Assembly: GCA_025330725.1 (NCBI GenBank)
Contig: JAIWND010000006.1
Span: 558,001 to 622,000 of the forward strand
DNA: 64,000 nucleotides
Reading direction: 5' to 3'
DNA from: Chlamydoabsidia padenii
Lineage: Eukaryota > Mucoromycota > Mucoromycetes > Mucorales > Cunninghamellaceae
In this document: positions 21,883 through 36,228 of the stretch, piece by piece
How the letters are laid out: every line of letters starts with the position of its first letter
How positions within the stretch are numbered: position 1 is the stretch's first letter
Notes under the pieces: model-generated
What the model was told of the DNA's origin: nothing
The model's database searches: none
What the model saw: the letters and a program-made list of their open reading frames with translations, nothing else
Position numbers and translations under genes: made by a program

Positions 21883-23352
21883 TAGTCTCTAGGTTTTGTT
21901 TTGGGTATTCGATTTAGATTAAACCTACTATCTTTTATTCTTTAATGTAGCATCATTAATAAAACAAATGTAAAATAATATATATTTTATAATAATATGG
22001 GAAGGGATTTGTGTATGTCTTTAATGCATTTTTTGAACGGCGGTATTTGAAAATTACACAGAAAAACATAATCAGAGGAGCCAATTTTAGTTTCTCTCTC
22101 TCTCTTCCACGCGAAAGGTAAATACTGGATAACTAACAGAGTCTTCTGAAGATTCGACTACAACGACTTGACAGTTTATCCTTTCACTTTTTCTCATGAA
22201 TTTGGGTGTGAAAAAGGTAAACTAGGCAGGTGGAAGACCAACGACTTTTTCTTCTTCTTAAATAGGATATATGATGATTCCTTGTCTGTCGGTGGATTGT
22301 TTGTGTAGGATGTTATACTATCAAGATTTTACAATGACCTGTTTTTAATGGTAAGACAAAGACTTTAGCTGATGGTAAATATGCTTAATCTTGACATCTT
22401 TGTATATATTTGTAGGAACAGCCAAACTTATTGTAACTTGATGAATCCGGAAAAGGCTGGTCATCGGAAGGACAACGTAGTAGCAGCACTTGACGACTAT
22501 TATGTTGAACAAGCAGGTAATCCCGATCCACAATAAAATAAACGATTCCAAGTTACTTTTATTAACTACTATTCTCTTGAATTGACCTTTATACCTTAGT
22601 TAAAACATTGCAACACCCATTAATGTAATAGGTCATCACCATCTCATAACAGCTCTCTCAAGGCGGTTCGCAGTGAATACTCTGGGTCAAGTCGTATACC
22701 TCATATAAATCCTGCAGCACCAATCACCTCCAACCTTCCGATACATTCTTAACCTTGACATTGCAGTTATCAGCTACAGCACCACTATCACCATTCACCA
22801 AAAACAATAACTACCGGGTATGTCCTAACAAGATACAATGTCTCTTGAAGGATCTAAAGCAGCAGATTACCGTTTTTAACTATATGACACATACAAAGTT
22901 ATATAACCGGCATGATGTTGAAGGTCCTTACTTTAATAAGATCGGGTGGACTCTTCAGCAGGATTAGGGTGAACAACCACATAACCATAGATCAGGCGGC
23001 TCTCTCTCTCTCTTTCTATCCAGTATAATTGGATCATCAACAGGGTCGGCGGGCATTGATTACAACTATATTTGTCGCTTGGATCAGACGATGGATTTTT
23101 TTTAACTCATCTCTCTCTCTTCTTTTAATTATAATCTATTATTGTATTCCTCCCCATAACTACTTGTATACTTGTTATTTGCTCAAGCTCTTTTACGCAT
23201 ACCTTCTACTCAAATATACATGTTAGATTATAGATTATTTTTTTTTGACTGTATGAAGAAAATAAAAACTTTTGAACCATAACATTATGTAGCTGATATG
23301 ATATTATATAAATAAAAAAGGAGAAGTCGGGTCCCATCTCCACGTAAAGTGC
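21883..23352. repeat. Right arm of the 1.5 kb inverted repeat
   Basis: This matches the reverse complement of 3736-5226. The gene-near end begins CGTAGTCTCTAGGTTTTG, equal to the end next to eS1. The gene-far end is marked by CTCCACGTAAAGTG, where the left arm has CACTTTATGTGGAG. The candidate 112-residue gene inside is intact in this arm. The outer 300 bases near the flanking gene differ more than the middle. Confidence 0.9.
22441..22967 (+). CDS. Candidate small spliced gene (112 residues), intact copy
   Basis: Exons 22441-22516, 22632-22693 and 22767-22967 join in phase (donors GTAATC and GTATAC; acceptors AATAG and TTGCAG with a TTAAC branch) and end at TAG, giving 112 residues. The protein starts MNPEKAGHRKDNVVAALDDY, continues with HHHLITALSRRFAVNTLGQV, and has a C-terminal part with KNNNYRVCPNKIQCLLKDL and ends FNKIGWTLQQD. 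Composition is that of a folded, basic soluble protein; I see no signal peptide or known motif. Upstream exon-like pieces at 22196-22216, 22309-22350 and 22416-22440 suggest a spliced leader, or an alternative N-terminus if the acceptor before 22456 is used. A truncated second copy lies in the left arm. The function is unknown. Confidence 0.55.
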
Positions 23353-24156
23353 AGAGAAATAATGGAACCAAGGCATCCTTAATCAACTGAATCAAAAGGA
23401 AAAACGATTCAAGCCCCACGTATCCTTGGTTGGCAGTAGGCATATTTCATAGTCCTAATTTGAAACACCTTTATTCACATCACTGATCCAAGTAGATGTT
23501 TGTATTCTATGGTGTATTTAACCTCTGTTCACTGACTGTTACAATTCTTCTTTTATCTTTTGTGTCAAGATGCACTTTACTGACCCATAGCGTTTATTTC
23601 TTTTACTTGTCCTATTTTATAGCTCAAAAACTTGAGATTAAATTTTCGCTGATTCCTTAGTCCGGTTGTTCTTCTCTTTCTCCCTTTTTTACAAACAAAA
23701 AAGGTTGAACTTTACAGAAAAAAAATCTGGTACTCGTTACAAACTCAAATAAATACATGCCATAGCACATCCAACTTAATTCTACTATACCAAAAGTATC
23801 TGTAACAGCATTGCCAGGACCCTCTGTAACAAGTCCAAATACCAGCTCCGTCGGAAATTACTAGGCGCACGGAATTTCGCTGTTCGCTGTTTGAAAATGA
23901 AGTTTCCTTCCGTCTATGAATGTGGAAAAACTAAAATAATCTTCGCCGCAATGGACAGGTAAAAGTCATCGCAAGCTTGGACATACTGACACAAGGGTCT
24001 TGGAGCTTGGTTTTTGCGGTGACTTATGTTCGAAATATGCTATAGTGTCCACATCGCCATTTTATTCATTAGCATCCGTTGACACTAGGAGCGAGTAGAG
24101 CCCATTCCAAATCTTAGTAGAGGCAGGCGGGCTCTGAAAATGAATTAAGTTTCTTT
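23353..24156. other. Intergenic, no gene recognised
   Basis: About 800 bases of AT-rich DNA. A 21-codon ATG frame at 23918 ends at a possible donor and can be chained to a second exon, giving only about 33 codons; I do not call it. No repeat beyond the flanking families was found. Confidence 0.45.
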
Positions 24157-24822
24157 AGAGAGCTCTACTATCTTAATGAACAAGTGATGCTAATGACATA
24201 AGTGACCATGAGCATTCCTCAGCCTATTTCCAACAAAGTTTACATAATGACCATTGTACCAAGTCCACTGTATGAAGCAGCATAGCCTCAAGATCGTTTT
24301 AACCTGGCTTTTGTAAAAAAAAAGTTGCAGAATGAAAATTGACACATAAGACAAAACTTACTTCAAAACCCGCTTATTCTCGCCTGGAACCTTAAGAGAG
24401 CTCTACTACCTTAATGAACAAGCGATGCTAATGACAAAAGTGACCATGAGCATTCCTTAGCCTATTTCCAACAAAGTTTACATAATGACCATTGTACCAA
24501 ATCCACTGTACGGAGCAGTATAGCCTCAAGATCGTTTTAACCTGACTTTCGTATAAAAAAAGTTGCAGAATGAAAATTGACAGACGAGACCAAACTTGTT
24601 TCAAATTCCGCTTACCCTTTGCTTTGAATTGTCTATCAATTTTCATTCTACATTCTCTTCTTTTTTTTTTTTTTTTTTACACAAATCAGGTTAAAAGCAT
24701 CGTAAGGCTGTATACCTCCATACAAAGAACTTGGTACATTGGCCATTATGTAAAGTTTGTTGGTGATAGATTAAGGAATGTTTATGGTCACTTTTGTCAT
24801 GAGCCTCACTTGTCCATTGAGG
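24157..24822. repeat. Three-copy repeat, two tandem plus one inverted, with a conserved peptide
   Basis: Copy 1 (24157-24380) and copy 2 (24395-24618) are direct repeats of about 224 bp with roughly one difference in ten. Copy 3 (about 24633-24822) is a more diverged inverted copy. In the shared coding direction all three keep a similar peptide ending: copy 3 reads WYIGHYVKFVGDRLRNVYGH and copies 1 and 2 read WYNGHYVNFVGNRLRNAHGH. Copies 2 and 3 meet tail to tail around GAATGAAAATTGACA, forming a palindrome. The pattern suggests remnants of a coding element, perhaps a transposon or a duplicated gene end. I do not recognise the protein. Confidence 0.75.
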
Positions 24823-25059
24823 ATGTTGATCTCTTTTAAGATTCAAGGCAAAGGGTTTGATGTCGCCGTTTAAATCTTTTGCTGATTTGGTAAATGCGGG
24901 GTAAAATGTACAAAGTACATTGGACAATGCAGTTTAAAATGGATTTCAGGGCATAAACCGCGAATTTTTTATTGATATAATATATAAAAACAAACAAACA
25001 ATATATATTTAGATGCAGATAAATGACAATGACTAGATTAGTATAATGCGAAGGACCTG

Positions 25060-26894
<1,835 letters not shown>

Positions 26895-27069
26895 GTTCGT
26901 AAATAAGGGAGACGGAAGGGGAAGCGAAAAGAAAAAAAAAAAAGGATAAAAAAAGATCAGGTTCGGGTCAAGCCTTTTATTTTAAATACCGACAAACGAG
27001 TTCTTTTTTTAAAAAAACTTAAAAATGTCTTTCTCACTCTTTCACCGTCTCTTTTAACTCTTCCCTCTA
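26895..27069. promoter_or_regulatory. Divergent promoter, MAP kinase and ANCHR-like gene
   Basis: Only 175 bases separate the two start codons, so both genes must share this promoter region. It has an A-run at about 26930-26942 and a T/A palindrome near 27003-27018. On the plus strand an upstream ORF at 27025-27057 (MSFSLFHRLF then stop) precedes the ANCHR-like start. Confidence 0.6.
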
Positions 27070-27999
27070 ATGTCTTTTGATAAAAATAACAGTGGGGACT
27101 TTATAAACCGTATCAATCGATTATTGAATAACAATGATAAGCATTTGCCACAGGAGTAAGTAACACGTCCCCCGATAACTGATGGTTTATTTCTCTCTCT
27201 CCTTTTTTGTATAGTGACGAACTGGCTCACCGATTCAAAAAAGTCTTTGATAGTGAACCAACAACTAATGAACAACAGAAACTAAACTACACTATCCCCA
27301 AGGACGCTGCTGATGAAGAGGTAAAAAAAAAAAAATAGCAACCAAAAAGGACTTGAGCCTCTTCTAATACTTATCATTTGTCTAGCTAGAACAATATCTT
27401 TTAGAAGCTGGACTATCCGACGGCGACGACGACGACGACTATCTTGCTCATATTCTAAACGATCAACCCAACAATTACAAGAAAATCACCACCCCCACCA
27501 CTCATGACGAAACATTGGCAACCTGGCAGGATGCTTTTTTGGGAGAGGACAGCACACTGGACGATCAAGGTCAAGTACTTTTAAATCAACTCAAGGATCA
27601 GGTGGCGGTGGAAAACAAGTATGCATCTTTGGAACAACAGCAAGACGAGGATTTGGAACGACGCTATTTGGCTTTGAAAGATACGGTTATCAAGGATAGT
27701 CCCAACACATCTTCTTCTTCTTTGCCTCCCGGAAGGGTTCCGAAACCTTTGGCCATGACTGATCTACATGATGAAATGGATGATTGGTGCTGTAAGTGGA
27801 ACACGAAGGGTGGGGGTAACTATGGAATACTCATTCTTCTCTCTCTTTCTCCTTAGGTGTTTGTAATGAAGATGCTACTATAGAATGTCAAGACTGTGAT
27901 CATGATCGGTTTTGTGCCCAATGCTTCTACGAAGGTCACCAAAGTGACACTGCTGATTATGGATTCTCGAAACATCGGGCGAAGAAATATACCAAGTGA
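27070..27999 (+). CDS. ANCHR/ZFYVE19-like B-box zinc-finger protein
   Basis: Exons 27070-27155, 27215-27320, 27386-27791 and 27857-27999 give 246 residues. The C-terminus has a Cys/His cluster, CCVCNEDATIECQDCDHDRF followed by CAQCFYEGH, closely resembling the C-terminal finger of human ZFYVE19 (ANCHR), which delays abscission at cytokinesis through ESCRT-III and VPS4. Upstream helices such as DEELAHRFKKVF and EEELEQYLLEAGLSD fit the acidic MIT-interacting helices known in that family. No FYVE domain is present, so membrane binding must differ from the animal protein. The ATG at 27025 opens only a ten-codon ORF and is not the start. The family call rests on the finger; an abscission role is inferred. 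Confidence 0.75.
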
Positions 28000-28448
28000 T
28001 GATAGTTACTAGAATTAATTTAATAGTTTTTAATCCTTTATATATACACATTAATAAATATTTCTTCTATCACTACAACTCTCATAATGGTATGGTATGC
28101 CCTGTATTCATCACTTTACTAACCACCATGGTGAAACCTGTTCCCCAAATGTTAAATTCCTGCGCGGGCTTCCAAAAGCCGTATTTTAAACCCCCGGCCT
28201 GATTTCTTGGCCCTGTATACAACCATAACTATTCATCCACGAGAATTGTATAAAGAGACATGATAGATAGGTAAAAGAGGTTTTTATTCATTATGTTAAC
28301 AAAAATAGATATATTATACTATATGTAACTAGTTAATTAAAGGCTAAAACAAATGATATAAAGGGGACAAAGTGTAATGGCCTAAGAGTAGAATCTATTG
28401 ATAAAAGAAAAGGGGTAAGTAACAATCAGCAAAGTTTCATTCCTTCAC
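28000..28448. other. Convergent 3' flanks, ANCHR-like gene and IQGAP
   Basis: About 450 AT-rich bases between two convergent genes. There are no ORFs of note and no repeat. Confidence 0.5.
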
Positions 28449-31400
28449 TTACTTTTTGTTAATAAGATAGATCAACAAGTTTAGATTTATCTTTACCGCA
28501 CCATCCAGTAATTTGATCATACTAGTTCCTTCAAATTGAGCCTGTAATAAGTCTTCATACCGTAGATTCACCCGCATCGCCATTTTCGATGAGGTTGCCA
28601 CTGAGCCATGGGACGACGTTGTTGAAGAGGAGATGGACGGACTCGTTGCACTTTTAGCAAGTCCGCCCCACCCAGCATACTTTGCCTCCACAGTAACAAG
28701 TCCAGCTTGATCCATGGAAAAGATCATTGCAATCCGATCGTACTTGGTTTTCTTGACACCAGGATAGTCCACGTCGAGTAGTACACCACGGTCATACAAT
28801 TGTTTTGCTGTGTACTTGTAAGATCCAAATCGAGGGACCGCCGTGCCCGATTTATGGAGCGCACGCATATGAAAGTATTGTCGGCTAAATATGATGGGTG
28901 CTCGTTTATGTTTTTTGTTGTTCCTTGTTCTTTTCGTCGCCATTGCCGTCATGCATCCAGTGAGATAGTCTTCGTATTGATTCCCTTGTTCCAATAGATA
29001 ATCGCATTTGGTTTGTAAATGTTTAAGAGTTGATTTCATTCTAGCCACTTCCTTGGTGCGTTGCTGCCGGCGAGAGTTTTTCCCAGTAATATCACGAGCA
29101 ATCATGTTGATGACATCTTGATAACCGCCTGTCGATCCAATAACACCGCATCGTTCCAGATGAATCACCAGTCTAGACGCCAGTTGCTTTAATTGATCAA
29201 AGGTGACACTATACGATAAACAAAATAATATTAGCATTGATTATTATGGTCTTGTTGTACTTACCCCATCAAGTCAAGAGCTGCTTCAGCTGCCGTAAAT
29301 TGTAAGAATCGCCGCTTTGATGCCATCACATCCATACTGTAACTGAATTTACTGTTGCTATTCGGCCCATGAGATGAGGGTTCCAAAAATTCCTGTTGCT
29401 TGAAGCGTTCCCAACTATCTTCATGTTGTTGTTCCACAGAAGTTTCCAAGATGTCGCGTAAGGTCGGTCCCGTTTGATGCTTGATAACATAGACAACCAG
29501 TCGTTTAGTGTCAAAGATCGCTTGTCGGAGCCATGAAGCAGAGTCTGAAGGCATGTCGTCACGATGGCTACCTAATGTGAGACAAACGGTGATGTCGTTA
29601 GGTATTGCTTTATCAGGTCCAAATGTAGCTGGTCCAATGGCCGAGACTAGGTCGTAGAGAGGAGTACCACCTTCGTTTTGGCGTATCATATCATCCTTCA
29701 TTCCTGGTTCCAGCATATCCATATTGTTTTCCAAGACATAGTGAAGATGGAATAGTTCGGTTGGTGTCATGTAAACCAAAGGTTTTTGAGTTCTTGTGTG
29801 ATCTGTGAGTGTATCCATTCCAAAATAGGTTTCAGGGCTTTCCACTTCTGTCACTATTATATGTAAAAAGTCAGTTAGCATCTGTACTGCCATGTATTGA
29901 GTATCTTACCTTCCATAAACCAGTTTGCAAATCTATCACCAGCCTCTACAACATAATCATTGAGAGGACTGATAAAGTGCTCGGACTTATCAAAGGTTTT
30001 GCCACTAGATATGTATTGGAGCATTTTGGAGATCTATTGAGAATACAGAATGAGTTACTTAAAAGACGAGGGTTTTTTTTTGTGTGTGTTACTTACTTCT
30101 GCCAAATTCCTGCGCTGAATTGGATTAATGATAGCATCAACAACATCATACTGTTCGGGAGCACTGTTTCAAAGTTAAAAAAGGGGGAGGTTAATTATAC
30201 TTGGCAATTTTCCATCGTTCTTTTTTATATACCCACTTACACAATAGCCGGATTTAAATAGCGGTAGTATATAAAGTGACCAATGATTTTAGCAATTTGG
30301 TCGCGAGATTCCATAGGGAAGGAGTTTTCCAAAGTAATACGTAGTTCACGAGCCACCAAACGGATTCCATACGGTATGTTGTCGACATTTGAGGTAATGG
30401 CAGCCAAGAAGACTTCAGTGGTTTCCCTGACATCACGCAAATGAGAGATAAACCGGTTCCTAACTTGTTCATCTGCTAGAGCACTTTGAGCTGTCACCTG
30501 AGTGGGTCGAGTCGTTGGCATCCCTGTCACTGTTTCTTCTTCGTTGATGACTTTCCGGTAGATGCTTACTGGATCCGTTTCTAAATCCAAGGCCTTGTTT
30601 TCGATCACCATGCTGACTAGCGGGCGGATAAGCTTGTTGAAGAAGTTCCGTTCTTTGGCACCTCTAAGTTTTATGACCCCCCCAAAAAAAGACGTTATGA
30701 TCCTGATACTAAACATTTCGTATTACATAGAGAATAATGTTCTTTTCCTATTTACCTGTTTGTTTGTACAATCAATTTCATAAAAGCATAATTACCACGC
30801 AGAAATTCCTGGACATCATGGACCATCTTGATTTCTTCAGTGATACAATACTATTAATAAACAAAGGGTGAGTATGTTATAGACGTATTTATTACTTTTC
30901 CAACCATTACTTACTTTGCACAGATTGATCAAGAGGTATTCTTCACGCGCATTTGTCGCATAGCCAAATATCGATAAAACAGAGGATTCAATCAATGGGT
31001 ACCTTGTATGCTGTCCAACGACTTGATGTAGTGTGAGGGCAGATAAAAGTCTTGCCAGATATTTGGGTTCGGTTTGTAATAGATAGATCAGATGTTGATA
31101 ATGTTCCAGTCGCTGCCTGCTTGCCTTGTCGATACCAGTCAGAGAGTGTGGATTTGATGGAAGAGGACCATCTAGAGCTTGTTGTTTCAATATACGCTGT
31201 TTCTTCTTCTTTAGTGCACCCGAATGTTTCATGACTTCCTCCATGGTTGTTGCGTTCCGTAAAAAGAGGGCAATGTGGATGTCCAAGGTGTTGATATGAG
31301 CATCGAGTTGGTTGTTTTCTTGTATCCTTTCAATCACCTGTTGTCGCATTTCTTCCAAATCTATAAAAAATCAGTATTAGCTTGAAAACCCAACCATACA

Positions 31401-33367
31401 CGGTCGATTTGACTTACTGATTTCACTGTCAAAGTCCAATTCGCTGTCATCCAGTAGATGTACAAAAGTTTTGACGGTGCCAATGGAAGGATTGTTGTCA
31501 GTAGCTAGTAAAAAAAAAAAAAAAAAAACGAATTGGATTAGTAGGTCAAGAGAGACATTATGCTTTTTCTTTTTTAATACCCACTTACCGAGTTTTTCAT
31601 ATTTTCTATTCAAATAGCGTTTCTTGATATGTTTTTGGATCTTGATTATGTGGTCCACATTGTTTAGGTAGTGATCAGCCTTTGAGATCAGCCTTTTCCT
31701 AACAAGATACCCACGAGAAGCTGTTTGTAACTACATTTTATTAAATAACAGATCAATGTGTCAGTTCACTTTATGTTTTGAGTCCCTTTCCCAACAAACC
31801 TTCCATATCACTTCAACAGCGCTGTCATAAACTTGTCGTTGTTTCCACGCTTGATACCTGGCGATACAACCTCGGACATGAGCTTGAAGTTGCACAGTGG
31901 ATCGTTCAATAGATGGAGTATGAATGGATGCCCTCAATTGAGCCTGATTCTTTTTGGTCAACCATTGTCTAATTAAAGTTTGACAGGTAACAAGTTTTTG
32001 TAAACGTTGTTCATCCACGGAGGACCAATGTTGTTGCCATTCTAATGAAACAATCAGTAAAAAAAAAAGAAAGTTAGTTTTATACATGGAAGATATTATT
32101 ATTGTTATATACTTACTATGTACACTAGTCTGAGTCAAGTCTTCTTCGTCGGATTCTTCTTCCCCAATCACCAGTTCAGGAGTCTTGGCCCCATTATTGT
32201 CGTGCTCCAGTTCGTGTAGTTCAGCTCGTAAAGATACCCCCAGACTTCCAAAGTTGGGCATAGGAAACCCAGATGAATCCAATACTTTTTGAGTAGCATA
32301 GATTTCTTCATCTTGAGTGAATCAAGTGAGAAAGAGAAGTAGAGAATAAAAAAGTGTGGGAATATGAGCATGAGCGGGATTTGAATATTTGACCGACTTA
32401 CTGGTAAAATGAAGATGACCCACTAGATTTTTGATATCAGGCGCAATGTTCCGCCGAGAGAGCAAATGACTAGCATCAAGAAAAGTTAAATAGATAGATG
32501 GAATGTTACTTGGTTTGTTTGTTAAGATGTATAATGATACTTTTTTAAGACTTGGCGTACCTGAGAGCATGAATACAAAAGATAACTTTAGGAATATTTT
32601 TCTTGTCGTACAAGTCAGTCAACTCGAACCAAAAAATATTGGGTAATCCCATTGTTTTTATGGCAACAAAAAAGTAATTGATATTATCAGAATGTCTGAA
32701 TTGGAGCTTGCCACCCTAATCGCAAACCAAAAAAAAAAAAAAGGAAATGAGCGGACAAGCGGGATTTGAAAAGAAGCGACGATCTTTACATGAAAAATTT
32801 TACGAACAGAGCCAGGCACAATCCAGTTTGCTAGTTTTGCCAAAACAATACCATTTCTTAAAGACTCTTCCAGATGAATGACTGGAGGTATTTCTTCTTG
32901 AAGACAGTCTTCAATCCATCTATAAATAAGCCATCAAAAAACTGTATTAGGTTCCACAATGCAAGATGTCCTATCGGGATTTCAAATTACTCTTTGGCTT
33001 CTCCGATATGGCAAAGGTACTCATATGCTAACAAATTGGTTCTTTGGGCATCAATCCAAGTACTAGTAGCCACTCGATCATCTTTCTGTAGACGAATACG
33101 TCCTATTATGACAATAGATTGTTAGTACATAAGACTCAATAACAGCAGATTGCTTTACCTTGAAGCCCTACCGACCGAGCGAGGTTGAGAGAGAGAGAGA
33201 GAGAGAAAAAAAAAAGGTTACACAAACATGAAAAGTAATATGCATGATCTGTTCCTACCAACTACGTCTTCAGCATGAGCATCTGTTATCGTAGGCAAAT
33301 GCAGATCTTCTAATCCTTTCTTTCCTGCCAATCCTTCAAGTCTTTTAAGAGATGCAAATTTGGACAT
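28449..33367 (-). CDS. IQG1: IQGAP-family scaffold (Rng2/Iqg1-like)
   Basis: Seventeen exons on the minus strand (33259-33367, 33159-33167, 32991-33102, 32790-32919, 32561-32715, 32402-32469, 32117-32311, 31800-32041, 31589-31730, 31418-31504, 30915-31360, 30756-30850, 30663 down to 30241, 30097-30163, 29910-30033, 29265-29853, 28449-29208) join in phase to 1,250 residues. In order: a calponin-homology domain (about 60-175, LLAYEYLCHIGEAKEWIEDC), three or four IQ motifs (about 260-390, VQLQAHVRGCIARY and IIKIQKHIKKRYLNRKYEKL), a RasGAP-related domain (about 560-800, with YLNPAIV), and a RasGAP C-terminal domain (about 1000-1240). IQGAPs organise the actomyosin ring with calmodulin, actin and Rho GTPases. 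It is shorter than yeast Iqg1 (about 1,495). Exon 2 has only nine bases. Confidence 0.94.
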
Positions 33368-33838
33368 GATTCACTTTTTTAGGATATATAGTAAAAGAAA
33401 AAAAGACTTGGAAGATCCTTGTCTTCATTTTATGGACATCCAGGAACATTCATACTTGCCAATTCGGAGAATTAAAAAAGCGACAAAAGTTATACCTTTA
33501 GGGGACAAAACACATGATAGCAGTAAATTCTTCATCAGCCCACAGGTCCACTTCGGTAACATCCACATACATACCACTATCTTTTACATCTACATATTAA
33601 CATTATGATGATTATATGATTATTTTGTTTTATTGGTTCAAACGGAATACACATTGTAGAAAAAAAAAAAAATTGAGAATAGATATAAAAGGGAAACCAA
33701 GCGCTATTCGCTTAGTTATAAAGTAAAATAAAAAAGGGGACATGACCACACTTGTACAAATATTTCCGATAAATTATAAAGTCATCAACACTAGACTACA
33801 ACAGCATACAACTATATAACCAACCATCTAGTACCAGG
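33368..33838. other. Intergenic between PP2A scaffold gene and IQGAP
   Basis: About 470 bases holding the IQGAP leader side and the 3' flank of the PP2A gene, both on the minus strand. No further gene is seen. Confidence 0.5.
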
Positions 33839-36228
33839 TTATTGACCACGTTCCAAGGCTCGGTTGGCAAAAAACTTGACATCACCATCAGTGTCTTCAG
33901 TGAGTTTTTCTAGTGCAGGTTTGACAGTCGTTTCGTATAATCCAGCCGCTTCTTGTTTGTTCTTTAGGAGGGGTATCAAAGCTTCCAATGACTTTGCTAC
34001 ATTGAATCGAATATTAGGGATAGGGTCGTTCGATAAGTTGATCACTGTTGGTAGCACGTCTTCACGGATCACCTGTACTGATAGCACTTGAGCCATCGCC
34101 TATAGATAGATATAAAGAGATCAGTATATTACATCCTCACTCACCCTTCTTTTTTGTTTATTACTTACAGTCAAGGCAAACAGAGTTGTCATCCTATGTA
34201 AATAGTTTTCATCCAAGGTCATTTTGAGCACACGAGGAATGATCACTGATTTCGCCCATTCAGCACCAAAGACATCTGTCAGTTTCTGTAGATTGATGGT
34301 GGCAGCTTCACGAATGGAAAAGACAAGATCCCGGAGCCAAGACATACATAAATCCAAGAGTTTTGCTTCAAAAAAGACGGGCCCAAATTGCTTTGCCAGA
34401 AGAGGGATGTATTCGATAATAGCCAGACGGATACGCCACTGCTTGTCTTCTGAGAGTTCCACAATAGCCGGGAGCAATGCTTGAGATAACCTTTCTACAC
34501 CAATAGCTTCATCAAATAAAGACACAATATGAGTTGTTTAGTAATCCCTTTCCCCCCCTTTTTTTTTGTGCATACCATTGTTAATGACATCCAAATTGGA
34601 AATCACATTTAATCGAACGTCGGGGAATTCGTCAGTAAGTTGTTGCAGAAATGTAGGTAAGAGATATAAGGTTGTACTATCAAATAAAAAGGGAAAAGAA
34701 GATTAGTACGATGATCATTCGAGTATAGCAATGACTATTTTTAACTTACGCTTCTTGACCAACAATAGGAGCCAATCCACTCATGTCTTTGGCAAGGGCA
34801 GCACGAGTATACTGATTTTCATCCACCGCCAAATCGCGCACACAAGGCAAAAGTTTTTCCAAAATAACAGATTTGTCCACCAGTTTAGCATATCCAGGGA
34901 GCTGGCTGGCAGCAGCAGTTCGTACTTCACCTTCATTGTCCTTTAGCAAGTTGATAAAAGCCAAGGTAAAGTATTCTTCCACCAGAGAATCACCAAAAGC
35001 TTGAGAGATCTATATAATTAGAGAGAGAAAAAGAGAGTCAAGTTAGTCCTGACCTATCGTGTTGTGTTATTGATTTCCTTTTTACCTCTACATATTTGGA
35101 TGCAATCATGTATCGCACACGCCAAGCTTTATCTTCGGCTAATCGCTTGAACATGGGTAACAGATGTCCAGTTTTCTGTTCGTTGGTAAAGAATCCAGCA
35201 AAGGGAGTAAAATTTTCTACTGCCAATAATCGTACCGAGTCTTGATCATCTTCTGAGAGGGTTTGGAATAAAGGTAGTATGGTTGTAAAGACATCTTCGG
35301 AGGAGACTTGAGTGGCAAAGTTCTAAGCAAGAAGATGAATCAAGTTGGCCAAAAAAAAAAAAAAAGAAAAAGGTGATCGGATCAACGTTTTACTGTGTAC
35401 TTACACCCAAAGCTTTGGCAGCAGCACGTCGCACCATAGGACTTTCATCTTCTACCAGGTGTTTAAACATTCTATAATAAACATAGTTAGTGATTATGTA
35501 AAGGGGGGGGGTTAATAGTATACTTACGATTTGAGATCATTTTGAGTTTCTTTGGGGAGCTTGGTGTAGGCGATGGCAAAAAGACCCGTAGCCGAAGTAC
35601 GACATGTAAACCATTCACCTAAAACAAGCCTGTTCAGTAAAGGTAGGTAGTGCTCCATCAAGTGTTGTTCTGGTAAGATGCTGACCACTTGACATAAAGA
35701 GTTTACTGACTATATAACATATCATATAAAATAATTAGTATCTCTCCCCCCTTCCATCGGTTCATCATCCTTGTTCAATTACCTTTTCCCTAACAGAAAC
35801 ATCTTCAACCGCCGCCAGGTTTTCAAGAAGAGGAAGTAAAACGTGTGCATGTTGAGGACCACCCACAGCCATAGAGAGTTGACCAAGTTCTTGGGAAAGA
35901 AGCAATAGCACTTCATCGTCATCATCGATAAGTTCTAACCAATAAAAAGGAGAAATATAAGTATCCTTTAATAAACATTCCGCGCGTATATCACCATTGT
36001 TTCAAGTTTGTCCTTACCTTGTAAGAAGGGTACAAGTTCAGTTCTTGTCCTTTCCGGTCCAAGCGCATCAGTAATAGTAGAGAGTTTGCTGATAGAGTTT
36101 AACCTGAATTGGATGTCTTCGTGTTTGAGTTCACTAATAAGGACAGCAATACCGTACAAATCAGTGTCTTCCATGGTGGTAGTCATATCTTCATCCATCA
36201 TGTCAGGTGGTGTGCTGGTATCGATTTC

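Noticed and set aside
23918..24100. Possible two-exon frame of about 33 codons (starting MKFPSVYECGK)
   Set aside because: Too short, a single junction, and no second copy to support it.
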